DNA of 64,000 nt from Giesbergeria anulus (GCF_900111115.1 NZ_FOGD01000013.1:1-64000), one strand, 5' to 3'. Shown: positions 1 through 8,560, counted from the first letter of the stretch. Notes: generated by a model not told the origin, from the letters alone. Numbers and translations: made by a program.

Positions 1-1
1 A

Positions 2-241
2 CTGGTACGCATCCCGGACGACCCCAGAATTCGCGCCGACCTCCGCAAAGTGCAAAAAACCACCACAACGGCAGGCAACATCCGTTTCGTTGCCGAAAGC
101 GAAGGGGACGGCCACGCCGACCGCTTTTGGGCCTTAGCTTTGGCACGCCATGCGGGTGCCAACCCCACAGCGCCCCTTGAATACACAAGCGGAGGCCCGC
201 GTGAGAGCAGCCAGCCACTAGGAGACTTCATCTATGGCTAA
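2..241 (+). CDS. Mu-like phage terminase large subunit, C-terminal end (partial)
   Basis: The frame is open from the left edge of the window, so only about 79 C-terminal residues are visible. The end contains RFVAESEGDGHADRFWALAL, which matches the nuclease-domain end of Mu gp28-like packaging ATPases, where a conserved acidic GHADRFWA stretch closes the RNase H-like nuclease fold. The ATPase domain lies outside the window. The stop overlaps the start of the portal gene by 8 nt, the usual gp28-gp29 coupling. The protein would cut and pump phage DNA into proheads. The family call rests on this tail and on the gene order. Confidence 0.8.
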   Translation: MVRIPDDPRIRADLRKVQKTTTTAGNIRFVAESEGDGHADRFWALALARHAGANPTAPLEYTSGGPRESSQPLGDFIYG

Positions 242-1754
242 ACGCACCCAGCCCACCCGCCACACCCCGATGACAGCACCCCAGCGGCCAGAACTCGATA
301 CCGAATTTGCCCACCGCCTACGCGACCCCTTTGAGCAGCACTACATGGGCGTGCTGCGCACCAACGACCCCCTGCTGTTAGAGCGTGGCAACGGCAGCGT
401 CGAGTTGTACCGCGACCTCAAGCGCGACGGAAAAGTCTTTGCTGGCCTGCAAAAACGCCAACTTGCACTGATCGGCAAACCTTGGCAAGTGGAACCCCGG
501 CAAAAAGACCATGCCAAAGCCAGCGCCGATACCGAAGTCGTGACCACTATCCTCAAAGCCTGCAACTTTGACCGGCTGTGCTCCGACCTGCTCGAAGCCC
601 TATTGGCCGGATTTACCGTGGCCGAGATTGTCTGGACGGTACGCGATGGCTTGGTCGTACCGGCCCGGATTACCAAACGGGCGCAGCGGCGCTTCGTTTA
701 TGTGCAAGCAGACGACCAAACACCCCCTTGGCTGCACCTCCTGACCCGCGACAACATGCTCACTGGCACCCCGGTACCAGAGCGCAAATTCATCGTTCAC
801 CGGGTCAACCCCGAAGACGACAATCCCTACGGCACTGGCTTGGGCCTGCAACTATTCTGGCCGGTGTATTTCAAGCGCAAAGGCATCGTCGCTTGGAACA
901 AGCTGTGCGACCGTTTTGGCTCTCCAACCCCGCACGGCAAATACCCCCGCAACGCTGGCCCGAAAGAAAAAGGCACACTGGCCGATGCCCTGCGCGCCAT
1001 GAGCAACGATGGCTACTTGATGACCCCCGAAGGCATGGAGATTGCACTGCTCGAAAGCAAGCTCTCAGGCAACGTCACCACCCAACAACAGCTTTGTGAG
1101 TACATGGACGACTGGATTGGGGCCGTACTGACTGGGCAGGAGTCGCGTGCATCAGGTGGCGGTGCCTTGGCAGCGGCCAGCAAGGAACGCCAAGACGTGC
1201 GCCAAGACCTGACGCAGGCCGATAGCGACCTGCTCTCAGAAACCCTCAACGAAACCCTGCTGGCGTGGATTTGCGAATACAACGGCTTGGAACCTTGCCT
1301 CGTCTATCGCCAGATCAAGGACGAGGACGACACCAAAGCGCTTGCCGAGGCCGACAAAATCGTCTTCGATATGGGATTCGAGTTGGACGAAGATACCGTA
1401 CGGGCCAAGTACGGTGAAGGCTGGCACAAAAAGAAGGCGTCACCATCACCGAGCACACCACAAAACACACCAAGCCCCCCCAATTTTGCCGAACCCGCTG
1501 CGGCAGGCGGCCCCGCCCTCGACCCCCTCCAGAAAGAAACCAAGCAACTGCTGACTAGCACCGCGCCGGTATGGTCTGGCATGGTGGAGCAATTGCAGGC
1601 ATTGGTTGCACAAGCCAAAGACCTCGCGCAGGTACAGCAAACACTGGTGCAAGCCTACGGCCACCTCGACAGTGCCGAGCTGGTCAAACTGATGGCCGCT
1701 GCGCTGGCACTGGCAGAACTCAAAGGCATGGCTGCCGTGCAGTCCGAAGGCTGA
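234..1754 (+). CDS. Mu gp29-like portal protein (DUF935)
   Basis: A 506-residue protein with the DUF935 pattern: an N-terminal region with LRTNDPLLLERGNGSVELYR, a core with FGSPTPHGKYP (about residues 225-235), and a low-complexity Ser/Pro/Thr linker near residues 400-430 before a helical C-terminus. Length is normal for Mu-type portals (about 500). It forms the dodecameric ring at the head vertex through which DNA enters and leaves. It overlaps the terminase by 8 nt and is followed after 4 nt by the MuF gene. It appears intact. Confidence 0.9.
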   Translation: MAKRTQPTRHTPMTAPQRPELDTEFAHRLRDPFEQHYMGVLRTNDPLLLERGNGSVELYRDLKRDGKVFAGLQKRQLALIGKPWQVEPRQKDHAKASADTEVVTTILKACNFDRLCSDLLEALLAGFTVAEIVWTVRDGLVVPARITKRAQRRFVYVQADDQTPPWLHLLTRDNMLTGTPVPERKFIVHRVNPEDDNPYGTGLGLQLFWPVYFKRKGIVAWNKLCDRFGSPTPHGKYPRNAGPKEKGTLADALRAMSNDGYLMTPEGMEIALLESKLSGNVTTQQQLCEYMDDWIGAVLTGQESRASGGGALAAASKERQDVRQDLTQADSDLLSETLNETLLAWICEYNGLEPCLVYRQIKDEDDTKALAEADKIVFDMGFELDEDTVRAKYGEGWHKKKASPSPSTPQNTPSPPNFAEPAAAGGPALDPLQKETKQLLTSTAPVWSGMVEQLQALVAQAKDLAQVQQTLVQAYGHLDSAELVKLMAAALALAELKGMAAVQSEG

Positions 1755-1758
1755 ACCC

Positions 1759-3015
1759 ATGCCCACCGCACCCCTGAACATCGGCTTTGGCACACCGTGG
1801 GCCGATCAAATTGATTTTCTGCGGCAAAAACTGCGCTTGCCCACCGAACGCTGGGACGACATTCAGCGTGCCGCACATGACCGCGCCTTCATGGTGGCCG
1901 GGGTTGCCAAAGCAGACTTATTGGCCGATTTGCAGGGGGCAGTGACACGGGCGGCAGAAATGGGCATGGGTGTAGCGCAGTTTCAACGCGAGTTTCTGGC
2001 CATCGTTGCCAAGCACGGTTGGACGGGCTGGACGGGCGAAGGCAGCGCCGCCGGTGAAGCATGGCGTACCCGCATCATCTACCAAACCAACATGGCCAAT
2101 AGCTACGCTGCTGGCCGCTATCGCCAACTCACCGACCCCGATTACCTGCGCCTGCGCCCATATTGGCGTTACATCCACAGCGATGGCGTAGCACACCCGC
2201 GCCCACAGCATCTGGCTTGGCATGGCCTGACCCTGCCGCACGATCACCCCTTCTGGCAAACCCACTTCGCCCCCAACGGCTGGGGCTGCGAATGCCGCAT
2301 TACCTCTGTGAGTCGCAAAGAAGGCGAAGCCAGCGCCCGTGCCGGACTGGGTGAGCCGCCAGCGAGCTGGGACGCCATCGACCCCAAAACCGGGGCCATG
2401 CTGGGGATAGATAAGGGGTTTGACTATGCGCTGGGGGCGGGTGTCAAACAAAGCTTTCAGCGCCTGATCGACGACAAGCTGATCCGCTTGAATGCACCGA
2501 TTGGCGCGGCAATGTGGGAAGCGTTGAAGCCCACCTTGTTACAAGAACGGCTTGTTGCATGGCAGCCGGTGGCTGATGCCACGTTCGCCAGCATGCGCAG
2601 CCAAGGTATCGCCACCCTCGTCCATACCCTAGAGCCAGCAACGGTAGCCGCACTGCAAAGCCAAGGCGTGGTGTTAGAAAACGCTGCAGTTTGGATACGC
2701 GACACCGAGCTGCTGCACGCCATCCGCCATGACAAGACCGGACGCGGTGCCGCCATCCCACATGAGGTGTGGCGCGAGCTTCCGGCGTTGCTGGCGCAAG
2801 CCACGCCCTACTGGGACAAGGTGAAGAAGAACCTGATTTACGCGATTGATCTTGGTTCCAAGGTGGGCAAGTTCGCAGTGGAGATCAACTACAACGAAAA
2901 AGGCTGGTTTGATGGCGTGCGCGCCAAGTTGGTGTCTAACTTTGTACGCACTGGGGGACTGGTGGAGCCAGCCAACCTGTTAGAGCCTAAGTATTTTCCG
3001 CTTAACGGAACCTAA
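1759..3015 (+). CDS. Mu gp30/MuF head morphogenesis protein with C-terminal PBECR2-like nuclease domain
   Basis: A 418-residue minor head protein. About residues 60-200 are the MuF/SPP1 gp7 domain, with HPRPQHLAWHGLTLPHDHPFW and an FAPNGWGCECRI Cys pair. The C-terminal ~120 residues (AVWIRDTELLHAIRHD through GWFDGVRAKLVSNFVRTGG) resemble the PBECR2 domain, a predicted metal-free RNase fold of the barnase/EndoU/colicin E5/RelE type that is known to be attached to MuF proteins and may be injected with the phage DNA. The head role is well supported; the toxin role is inferred from the domain. It ends 7 nt before the antisense tRNA-like element. Confidence 0.82.
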   Translation: MPTAPLNIGFGTPWADQIDFLRQKLRLPTERWDDIQRAAHDRAFMVAGVAKADLLADLQGAVTRAAEMGMGVAQFQREFLAIVAKHGWTGWTGEGSAAGEAWRTRIIYQTNMANSYAAGRYRQLTDPDYLRLRPYWRYIHSDGVAHPRPQHLAWHGLTLPHDHPFWQTHFAPNGWGCECRITSVSRKEGEASARAGLGEPPASWDAIDPKTGAMLGIDKGFDYALGAGVKQSFQRLIDDKLIRLNAPIGAAMWEALKPTLLQERLVAWQPVADATFASMRSQGIATLVHTLEPATVAALQSQGVVLENAAVWIRDTELLHAIRHDKTGRGAAIPHEVWRELPALLAQATPYWDKVKKNLIYAIDLGSKVGKFAVEINYNEKGWFDGVRAKLVSNFVRTGGLVEPANLLEPKYFPLNGT

Positions 3016-3022
3016 ACCGAGG

Positions 3023-3110
3023 CCTCTGATGCCGGGTTGGACTCGAACCAACATACACGGAGGACTTTCGTCCCTCGTCCCCTTCCCATCGGGGTACACA
3101 GCACCAGAGG
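3023..3110 (-). ncRNA. tRNA-like structured element antisense to the phage head genes
   Basis: Read on the minus strand, the segment has a perfect T-arm, GTTGG-TTCGAGT-CCAAC, containing the full tRNA B-box GGTTCGAGTCC. The ends 3099-3110 and 3023-3034 pair as a 12-bp stem with two G-U pairs, which are only allowed on the minus-strand RNA. CCCC(GATGGGAA)GGGG fits a D-arm, and GAGGG(ACGAAAG)TCCTC fits a 5-bp/7-nt anticodon arm that would read GAA (Phe). Departures: position 33 is C not U, the acceptor is 12 bp instead of 7, and no CCA is encoded. It may be a degenerate or repurposed tRNA. Whether it is transcribed is unknown. Confidence 0.6.
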
Positions 3111-3184
3111 TAGGTTGATTCTAGAAGAAATTGGGGACGTCGTGTTTGCGGCGATTATCGTAAAAGCGTCAATTTGAAGCATCC

Positions 3185-3709
3185 ATGATTACCATCACCA
3201 TCCAAGACCGAGAGGTACTCGCCACGCTGCAAGCCTTAACCCGGCGTATTGGCAACATGGCCCCCGTGCTACAAGCCATTGGCGACGACATCACCGAACG
3301 CACCAAGCGCCGCTTCGAGACCAGCACCGGCCCGGACGGCACACCTTGGGAAGCCAACAGCCCCACCACAATGGGTATCTACTCCCTACGCTTGGGCCAA
3401 GGCCACCGCAAGAAAGATGGCAGCTTGAACAAGCGGGGCGAAGCACGGGTAGCAGGCAAAAAACCACTGATCGACACCGGCGAGCTACGTCGCCAGATCG
3501 TGCCACAGGTATCAAACAACGTTCTCACCGTCACTGCCACCCCGGTCTATGCTGCCATCCACCAGTTCGGCGGCCAAGCTGGTGGCGGCCACAAAGTCAA
3601 AATTCCAGCCCGCCCCTACTTGCCGGTGAAAGCTGATGGCAATTTGTACCCGCAGGAACAAGCACTGATTCTTGAGACCTTGCAGTTGTTCCTGACCGAA
3701 GACCTGTGA
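3185..3709 (+). CDS. Mu gpG-like virion morphogenesis / tail completion protein
   Basis: A 174-residue protein of the phage virion morphogenesis family (Mu gene G type). The middle has GEARVAGKKPLIDTGELRRQI and the C-terminal part has YAAIHQFGGQAG followed by IPARPYLPV, all typical of this head-tail completion family. It starts at ATG 3185 about 170 nt after the MuF gene, with the tRNA-like element in the gap. It is the last phage gene present: no protease, scaffold, capsid or tail genes follow, so the prophage is cut off here. Confidence 0.85.
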   Translation: MITITIQDREVLATLQALTRRIGNMAPVLQAIGDDITERTKRRFETSTGPDGTPWEANSPTTMGIYSLRLGQGHRKKDGSLNKRGEARVAGKKPLIDTGELRRQIVPQVSNNVLTVTATPVYAAIHQFGGQAGGGHKVKIPARPYLPVKADGNLYPQEQALILETLQLFLTEDL

Positions 3710-3772
3710 CCCCGACCACGTAAATGTTCCACAATGGGACGTGCAGTGCGGGCCATCCCCTCCAGAAAAAGA

Positions 3773-3795
3773 AAAAGTGCCAAATCGGCACTTTT
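3773..3795. terminator. Bidirectional rho-independent terminator
   Basis: AAAAGTGCC-AAATC-GGCACTTTT forms a 9-bp stem with a 5-nt loop and A/T ends on both sides. It sits between the end of the phage gpG gene (+) and the end of the convergent recQ-like gene (-), so it can stop transcription from both. Confidence 0.75.
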
Positions 3796-3921
3796 GCTAT
3801 CCCGAGTTTCGATTTTCATGTGGGGAAAAAGATTTCTATAGTTCTATCCCACGTCATGCCGCAGTAGCCCAATAAATCCCGATTTATCGCGCCGCTCACT
3901 CTTTCTTTATCTCAACTCCCC

Positions 3922-6309
3922 TCAAGCAACGCCCGATTCCAGCATCATCTCGTCAGTGCTCAGGCCATCGGGAGCGTCACTGCGAAAGAGATGCTCGACA
4001 ACTGCTGCATAAGTTTTACGCGCTTTTGCATTCAGATTTGCTTTTTCCAGCTTGTCTAGCGCTTCGTCCAAGGTAGCAACCTTCAGGCTGTTGGGGAAAA
4101 CACGCGTACGGTTTTCCTTTCTTTGGAGGAAACCGCTGCGTTCAAGCCATGCAATTGCTGTAGTCACTTTGGTTGCGGCGTCTCGCGAGTCGACCTCGAT
4201 AGTTGTGCCCTCACTTTCAGCAAGCAGTTCCTTTGCTGACACAACAACCTCTGAGCTTTTCATCCGCTCACAACGTTTTCTGATGGCGCGCAATAGACCG
4301 TTGAAGTCCTGGTACCTCAGCTGCGAACCGGCTGAGAGCTTGAACTGGGTTTCAACATCTTCTTCATCAAAGAGGAGCACGCAGTGTGCAGACTCGCCGT
4401 CGCGGCCAGCGCGTCCGGCCTCCTGAAGATAGTTCTCAAGGGAGCCCGTGATGTCAGCGTGTATGACCAGGCGTACATTGGGTTTGTCCACCCCCATTCC
4501 AAAAGCATTCGTCGCAGCTATGACCTGAAGCGTGCCGCTGAGGAAGTCTTGCTGCACCTCCTTCTTCTTATCAGAGGCTAGCCCTCCATGGAAACAACCA
4601 CTGACGACACCATGCTTTTCAAGGATTTCGGCAAAGAACTCGGCATTTTTCCTCGTGGCACAAAAGACAATGGCCGCTCCATCCGGCTTAAGGTCTTCCC
4701 GAATCAGTTCTAGGATGCGCTGCGCCTTTTCTGCTTTGGTCGCAGGCACAACCGAAAACGTGAGATTGGTGCGTTCATGGCCACCCAAGAACTTTTCAAG
4801 GGAAATTCCCAAACTGTCTTGGAAGTGCTCGCACAAGTCTTCGACCACATCCAGCTTAGCTGTAGCTGTAAAGCACGCAATAGGGGCACCTTGGGCCGAG
4901 AAGTTTTCACCAATGTATCGCGCCACATAGAGGTAGTCCGTGCGAAAGTCATGCCCCCACTTGGAAAGGCAGTGCGCTTCGTCGAACACCCAAGTGGCAA
5001 TTTGTCGGTGTCGAATGGCATCACAAAACGTTCGACTCCGGAACTGTTCGGGCGAGACCAAAACGATGCCAGCATCTCCAAGACGGATTTTGTCCAAGGC
5101 TGCTCTGCGCTCGATTGGGGTGAGGAGGCCATTGATGGTGACCGCGCATTGCACGCCAGCCGCCACTAGGTTATCCACCTGGTCCTTCATCAAGGATTGA
5201 AGTGGGGATACGATGACAGTGAGCTTGCCAGTTCGCCAGTAGTGCGCCAGTGCTGGAAGCTGGTAGCAGATGGACTTTCCTCCTCCAGTCGGAAGTACAG
5301 CAAGCAAGCTATGGCGCTGGAGACCCGCTTGAACAATGGCCCGCTGCAAGGACGCACCGTCCGCAGTTGTCGGTTTATCCCTAAAGCTGGGTTTCGAGAA
5401 ATAAGACTTCAGTAGTGCTTCAGGGTCGTGCTGCGTTTGGCAATAGGTACAAGTAGGGTCGCCGCAGTCTCTCTCCCGCAGGTGCTCCACCTGCCCAAAC
5501 ACGGTGGGCATGGTCTCACTCACCCAAAGTGGCAATACTGAGTTCCCTCCTGAGACTCGAATCCATCCCAAGGCATAGGCGAGTGCAGTTTGCGCCTCGG
5601 CCGCTTCTTCAGAAAATTTGGAGAAGCCTTCCGTTAACTGGCGCAAGGCTGTCTGGCAACACTTGTTCTGAAATTTTCGTAATGCAATGTCCTGTGCGGC
5701 CTGAGGTTCGGGCGCTGTCGAAGTTCGTATTTCTCCCAGCAAGCTACATAACGGCCCATCGCGGCGTAACAGGAAATGAAGCAGAGCGAACCAGTCTTCG
5801 TCACTTCGCCACATCTCTTCCAAAGCAACCAGTTCGTCAACGAGAAGGTCGAGCGTGATACGGGCATCACGTTCGGGCTCGTTCTTAGAATCGGAGACAA
5901 GCTTGTAGCCTTTGACCAGTCGGTGGTAGGGATTGTTCGGAAAAGCAATTGTGGACAGTTCCAGCGTGTCCAGCATAGGCAGGTGCAGGCACTGCAAGGT
6001 CGGATACTGTTTTTTGAGTTCAACCAGGTCGTGGCGCCGCAGGTTGTGGCCCACCAGGAGCCTTGAATCTATAGCCAGTTCGTCGACTTTTTGAACAAGG
6101 TCTGCGGCTGTCAACGTGCTCGCGGAGAGCGTCAGGCCACGCTGGTCTAAGCTGCGAACTGCTCCCAGCTTGAAGATACGATTGTCATCTTGAGGAACGG
6201 TTTCAACGTCTACCGAAAAGGCACGCCATGTACTCAGACGTGCAAGCCAATGCTGGCGGCGGTCAGGCTCAAGCTGCACCGGGTCTAGAACCTGTTCAGT
6301 GGAAATCAA
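3922..6309 (-). CDS. RecQ-family DNA helicase with N-terminal DEDD exonuclease domain, probably C-terminally truncated
   Basis: A 795-residue protein. The N-terminal ~170 residues are a DnaQ/WRN-like 3'-5' exonuclease: FSVDVETV (D34, E36), LVGHNLRRHDL and RDARITLDLL supply the acidic residues. The RecQ helicase follows, with Walker A LPTGGGKSICYQLPAL, motif II DEAHCLSKWGHDFR and motif VI QEAGRAGRDGE. The exonuclease-then-helicase order is that of human WRN. The protein stops shortly after the start of what looks like a helix-turn-helix (GLSTDEMMLESGVA), next to the phage remnant, suggesting loss of a C-terminal part. No RecQ zinc-binding or HRDC domain is obvious. Likely roles are repair or genome defence. 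Confidence 0.85.
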   Translation of the reverse strand: MISTEQVLDPVQLEPDRRQHWLARLSTWRAFSVDVETVPQDDNRIFKLGAVRSLDQRGLTLSASTLTAADLVQKVDELAIDSRLLVGHNLRRHDLVELKKQYPTLQCLHLPMLDTLELSTIAFPNNPYHRLVKGYKLVSDSKNEPERDARITLDLLVDELVALEEMWRSDEDWFALLHFLLRRDGPLCSLLGEIRTSTAPEPQAAQDIALRKFQNKCCQTALRQLTEGFSKFSEEAAEAQTALAYALGWIRVSGGNSVLPLWVSETMPTVFGQVEHLRERDCGDPTCTYCQTQHDPEALLKSYFSKPSFRDKPTTADGASLQRAIVQAGLQRHSLLAVLPTGGGKSICYQLPALAHYWRTGKLTVIVSPLQSLMKDQVDNLVAAGVQCAVTINGLLTPIERRAALDKIRLGDAGIVLVSPEQFRSRTFCDAIRHRQIATWVFDEAHCLSKWGHDFRTDYLYVARYIGENFSAQGAPIACFTATAKLDVVEDLCEHFQDSLGISLEKFLGGHERTNLTFSVVPATKAEKAQRILELIREDLKPDGAAIVFCATRKNAEFFAEILEKHGVVSGCFHGGLASDKKKEVQQDFLSGTLQVIAATNAFGMGVDKPNVRLVIHADITGSLENYLQEAGRAGRDGESAHCVLLFDEEDVETQFKLSAGSQLRYQDFNGLLRAIRKRCERMKSSEVVVSAKELLAESEGTTIEVDSRDAATKVTTAIAWLERSGFLQRKENRTRVFPNSLKVATLDEALDKLEKANLNAKARKTYAAVVEHLFRSDAPDGLSTDEMMLESGVA

Positions 6310-6558
6310 ACCCTCTCCTTATTATTTGCGATGGTCACCGCCAGCACGGTGTTCTGTACGAATTCAGAGGAAAACCGGCAGAAATCTTTGCACGCTTTGT
6401 GTATTCGCGAAACGAGTGAGACCCGCAAAAAGCAGCCTTACGGACCTTTTGTTACTAGTCTTATAGTCACAATTCAGCCGCAACTCTAGGTTGGGTGGCG
6501 CTGATGGCATGCATGATTACTGTTCTTGGCATGATACAGAAAAGGGACTCAAACCGAG

Positions 6559-7119
6559 ATGGCGACCAAACCAATTGATAGGCTTCTGTTTGCTCAGGGC
6601 GGGGATTGCTTTTTTTGCAAACAACCGCTGGCCAAGGCAGAGGCCAGCCTTGAACATCTTGTAGCCCAGACCCACGGTGGCAAGGACAACGACGAAAACC
6701 TTGTCGTCTGCTGTAAGACGCTGAACACCCTGCTGGGCCGTATGTCGTTGAAAGAAAAGCTCGAGGTCATCCTCAAGCAGCGGGGCAAATTTCACTGCCC
6801 GGCCAAAACGGCTGCGCCTGAAAATTTGCCTACGAAAACTGTACCCACCAAGCCCGTCAGTCCACAGCCCAAGCCAGGCACCCCACTAGCCATCGTGGTT
6901 GATAACCTCAAGAAGCGGGGAAGCTCGCTGCCAACCAGCGTGGACAAGCTCTTGAACACTATCAAGACCACCCTGGAACACCAGAAACTGGATGCGTCCT
7001 TGGCTGAGAAATTACTGGTGCAGTTACGGTCCAATAAATGGATTTCGGTTACAGCTGACAGGGTGAGCTATTCGCTCCCCGGCGGCAAAGCAATCGTGCA
7101 AACCAATACGTCGCAATAG
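6559..7119 (+). CDS. HNH-motif protein with C-terminal helical/winged domain
   Basis: A 186-residue protein. The N-terminus is an HNH-type zinc finger nuclease: CFFCKQPL (first Cys pair), LEHLVAQTHGG (catalytic His) and NDENLVVCCKTLN (Asn and second Cys pair). A Pro/Lys-rich linker (about residues 85-115) leads to a 60-residue domain (SLPTSVDKLLNTIKTTL to DRVSYSLPG) that looks like a small winged helix, possibly OST-HTH/LOTUS-like, which could bind RNA. It is divergent from recQ across 249 nt. The HNH assignment is good; substrate and role are unknown. Confidence 0.72.
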   Translation: MATKPIDRLLFAQGGDCFFCKQPLAKAEASLEHLVAQTHGGKDNDENLVVCCKTLNTLLGRMSLKEKLEVILKQRGKFHCPAKTAAPENLPTKTVPTKPVSPQPKPGTPLAIVVDNLKKRGSSLPTSVDKLLNTIKTTLEHQKLDASLAEKLLVQLRSNKWISVTADRVSYSLPGGKAIVQTNTSQ

Positions 7120-7209
7120 AGGTGGGCAGTGGCACGAGTCTGTGAACACAACAGCTTCTGTTGGCCACTAGACTTGTAGAGCTCTTCGCATCGGTGTTCG
7201 AGCTCCCAA

Positions 7210-7329
7210 CGGCTTTGTTGCAAAGGCTCTCCGACTGGGAGTAAGCTTGCACCATGAGTGAAGCCAGCCATCGAGCCACGCACTACAAAACAACCAACTG
7301 GCCTCAGACAACTTCGTGCAACAAAGCCG
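7210..7329. repeat. 120-bp segment bounded by a 13-bp inverted repeat
   Basis: CGGCTTTGTTGCA at 7210-7222 is repeated inverted as TGCAACAAAGCCG at 7317-7329. This 13-mer resembles insertion-sequence ends of the IS5/IS903 type, and the interior has no gene, so it may be a miniature element. A similar GGCGGCTTTGTTGCGC lies at about 8631. Confidence 0.4.
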
Positions 7330-7353
7330 TCAAAATGGGGCAAATCCATCAGA

Positions 7354-7442
7354 GGTAAGTAAGCCCGCGCAACCGTCGTGGAAGTGACTACACTGGAGAG
7401 ACACCCAAAAAATTCCACATCAGTCCCGCGTGCTTACTTACC
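7354..7442 (+). repeat. 89-bp terminal-inverted-repeat element, copy A
   Basis: The ends are a perfect 11-bp inverted repeat, GGTAAGTAAGC (7354-7364) and GCTTACTTACC (7432-7442). The interior (about 7371-7421) is nearly identical, with two mismatches in about 51 nt, to the reverse complement of 30580-30633 in copy B. It has no coding capacity. It resembles a miniature inverted-repeat element, or a structured recombination or regulatory site. It sits directly upstream of the secreted-protein gene at 7450 and may carry its promoter. Confidence 0.65.
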
Positions 7443-7449
7443 ACTCATC

Positions 7450-7839
7450 ATGTCCATCGGACGCAAACAGCTTCTTGGTTTTACCTGTACCCTGCTATTA
7501 GGGTCGACGATTGCGAGTCTCGCAAACGCCGGGAAAGGCTACCAGATTGAATGTGAAGATGCACAAGGCCGTAAAACCCAGCATCGTGTTTCAATAGGCG
7601 GCGGCATGGATTTTTCCATGGTCACTGGCTTTTGTCGTAGCAGCAAGGAGTATGTTTCCTTTTCTTGGTCAAACAACGAGGCTGCGCCAATCTCATCTGG
7701 TAGCGGCGAAGACCAGCGTGTAACGGTGCCGACCTGTCCTGAGCCGATTAAACCGATTAAGAGCATGAATGAACTGACTTATTGTCCACAGGACAGTGGA
7801 GAGGTCAGAGGTGTTCATCTCAAAATTAGGTACGATTGA
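7450..7839 (+). CDS. Small secreted protein of unknown function
   Basis: A 129-residue protein from ATG 7450, chosen because it starts a clean signal peptide (MSIGRKQLLGFTCTLLLGST, cleavage near SLANA-GK). The upstream extension runs through the repeat element and is not protein-like. The mature part has four Cys (CEDAQG, FCRSS, TCPEP, YCPQD), possibly two disulfides, and ends GVHLKIRYD. I recognise no family. It is convergent with the gene at 7988-8560. Confidence 0.5.
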   Translation: MSIGRKQLLGFTCTLLLGSTIASLANAGKGYQIECEDAQGRKTQHRVSIGGGMDFSMVTGFCRSSKEYVSFSWSNNEAAPISSGSGEDQRVTVPTCPEPIKPIKSMNELTYCPQDSGEVRGVHLKIRYD

Positions 7840-7987
7840 GGGGCGTTCGGATGCTAGCGTTGTCTATCACCGCAAACATCCGCTTGTGAGGGTCACTGCT
7901 GCGGGCGATTTCATCCAGAAACTTGGTGCGGTGCGTACGGTAGACGCCATGTTTGTACACCCAGTCGCTGAAATTTTTGTGCCTAGC

Positions 7988-8560
7988 TCACTGCCCGGTG
8001 ACTGGCAAAGCATCTATTTCCCGCCGGAAAGCGTGGTCAAACGTCTCACTTTCCAGCAACTTCACGAACCGTTCGGTCGCACCGGTAGCAGCAAATTTTT
8101 CTAAGGCTCTACGCTCGTCAGGGCTCAGAGTTTGCAGTAAAGCAGCCAAGCGCACGGTGGCTGAGACTTTTTTATCCGCAGCTGCAGCCGCCTGTGCCTG
8201 CTCGCCCAGGAGGGTCATCTTCTTACCGAGGCTGGACTGGTAGTGGGCAGCAATCAGGGCTTTATCTGAGGCGGATAAGCCGGTCTCCAAAGCACGTGCA
8301 ATCGCCCCACCTAATGCAGTCTCGGACAGGCTGATGATTTTTTTCTCTAGCGTTAGCACATGGGGTGAATTTTTTTCAGCATGCTGTGGCAGGGACTGCA
8401 TTCGCTGGGCCTGTGCTTTGAACTCGGCGGCAAAACCCATGGATTGAACTAGCATCTCGGTCGTAGACGGGGTTGGCACCTCTGGGAAGGTTTCTGCCTG
8501 CGTTGTGAGAATAGTGGCCAGCAAAGCCGTCAACCCCATTTTTTTAAAGTTCGGGAGCAT
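7988..8560 (-). CDS. Secreted helical protein of unknown function (DUF2059-like), with open frame beyond the stop
   Basis: A 190-residue protein with a short signal peptide (MGLTALLATILTTQAETF). The rest is Ala/Leu/Glu-rich and mostly helical, in the style of DUF2059 periplasmic proteins, but the match is weak. After the TGA at 7988-7990 the same frame stays open for 53 codons to a TAA at 7826-7828 and reads as ordinary protein (KNFSDWVYKHGVYRTHRTKF, then DEIARSSDPHKRM). The TGA may therefore be a recent nonsense mutation. The 8561-8699 region upstream holds no gene I recognise. Confidence 0.5.
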   Translation of the reverse strand: MLPNFKKMGLTALLATILTTQAETFPEVPTPSTTEMLVQSMGFAAEFKAQAQRMQSLPQHAEKNSPHVLTLEKKIISLSETALGGAIARALETGLSASDKALIAAHYQSSLGKKMTLLGEQAQAAAAADKKVSATVRLAALLQTLSPDERRALEKFAATGATERFVKLLESETFDHAFRREIDALPVTGQ

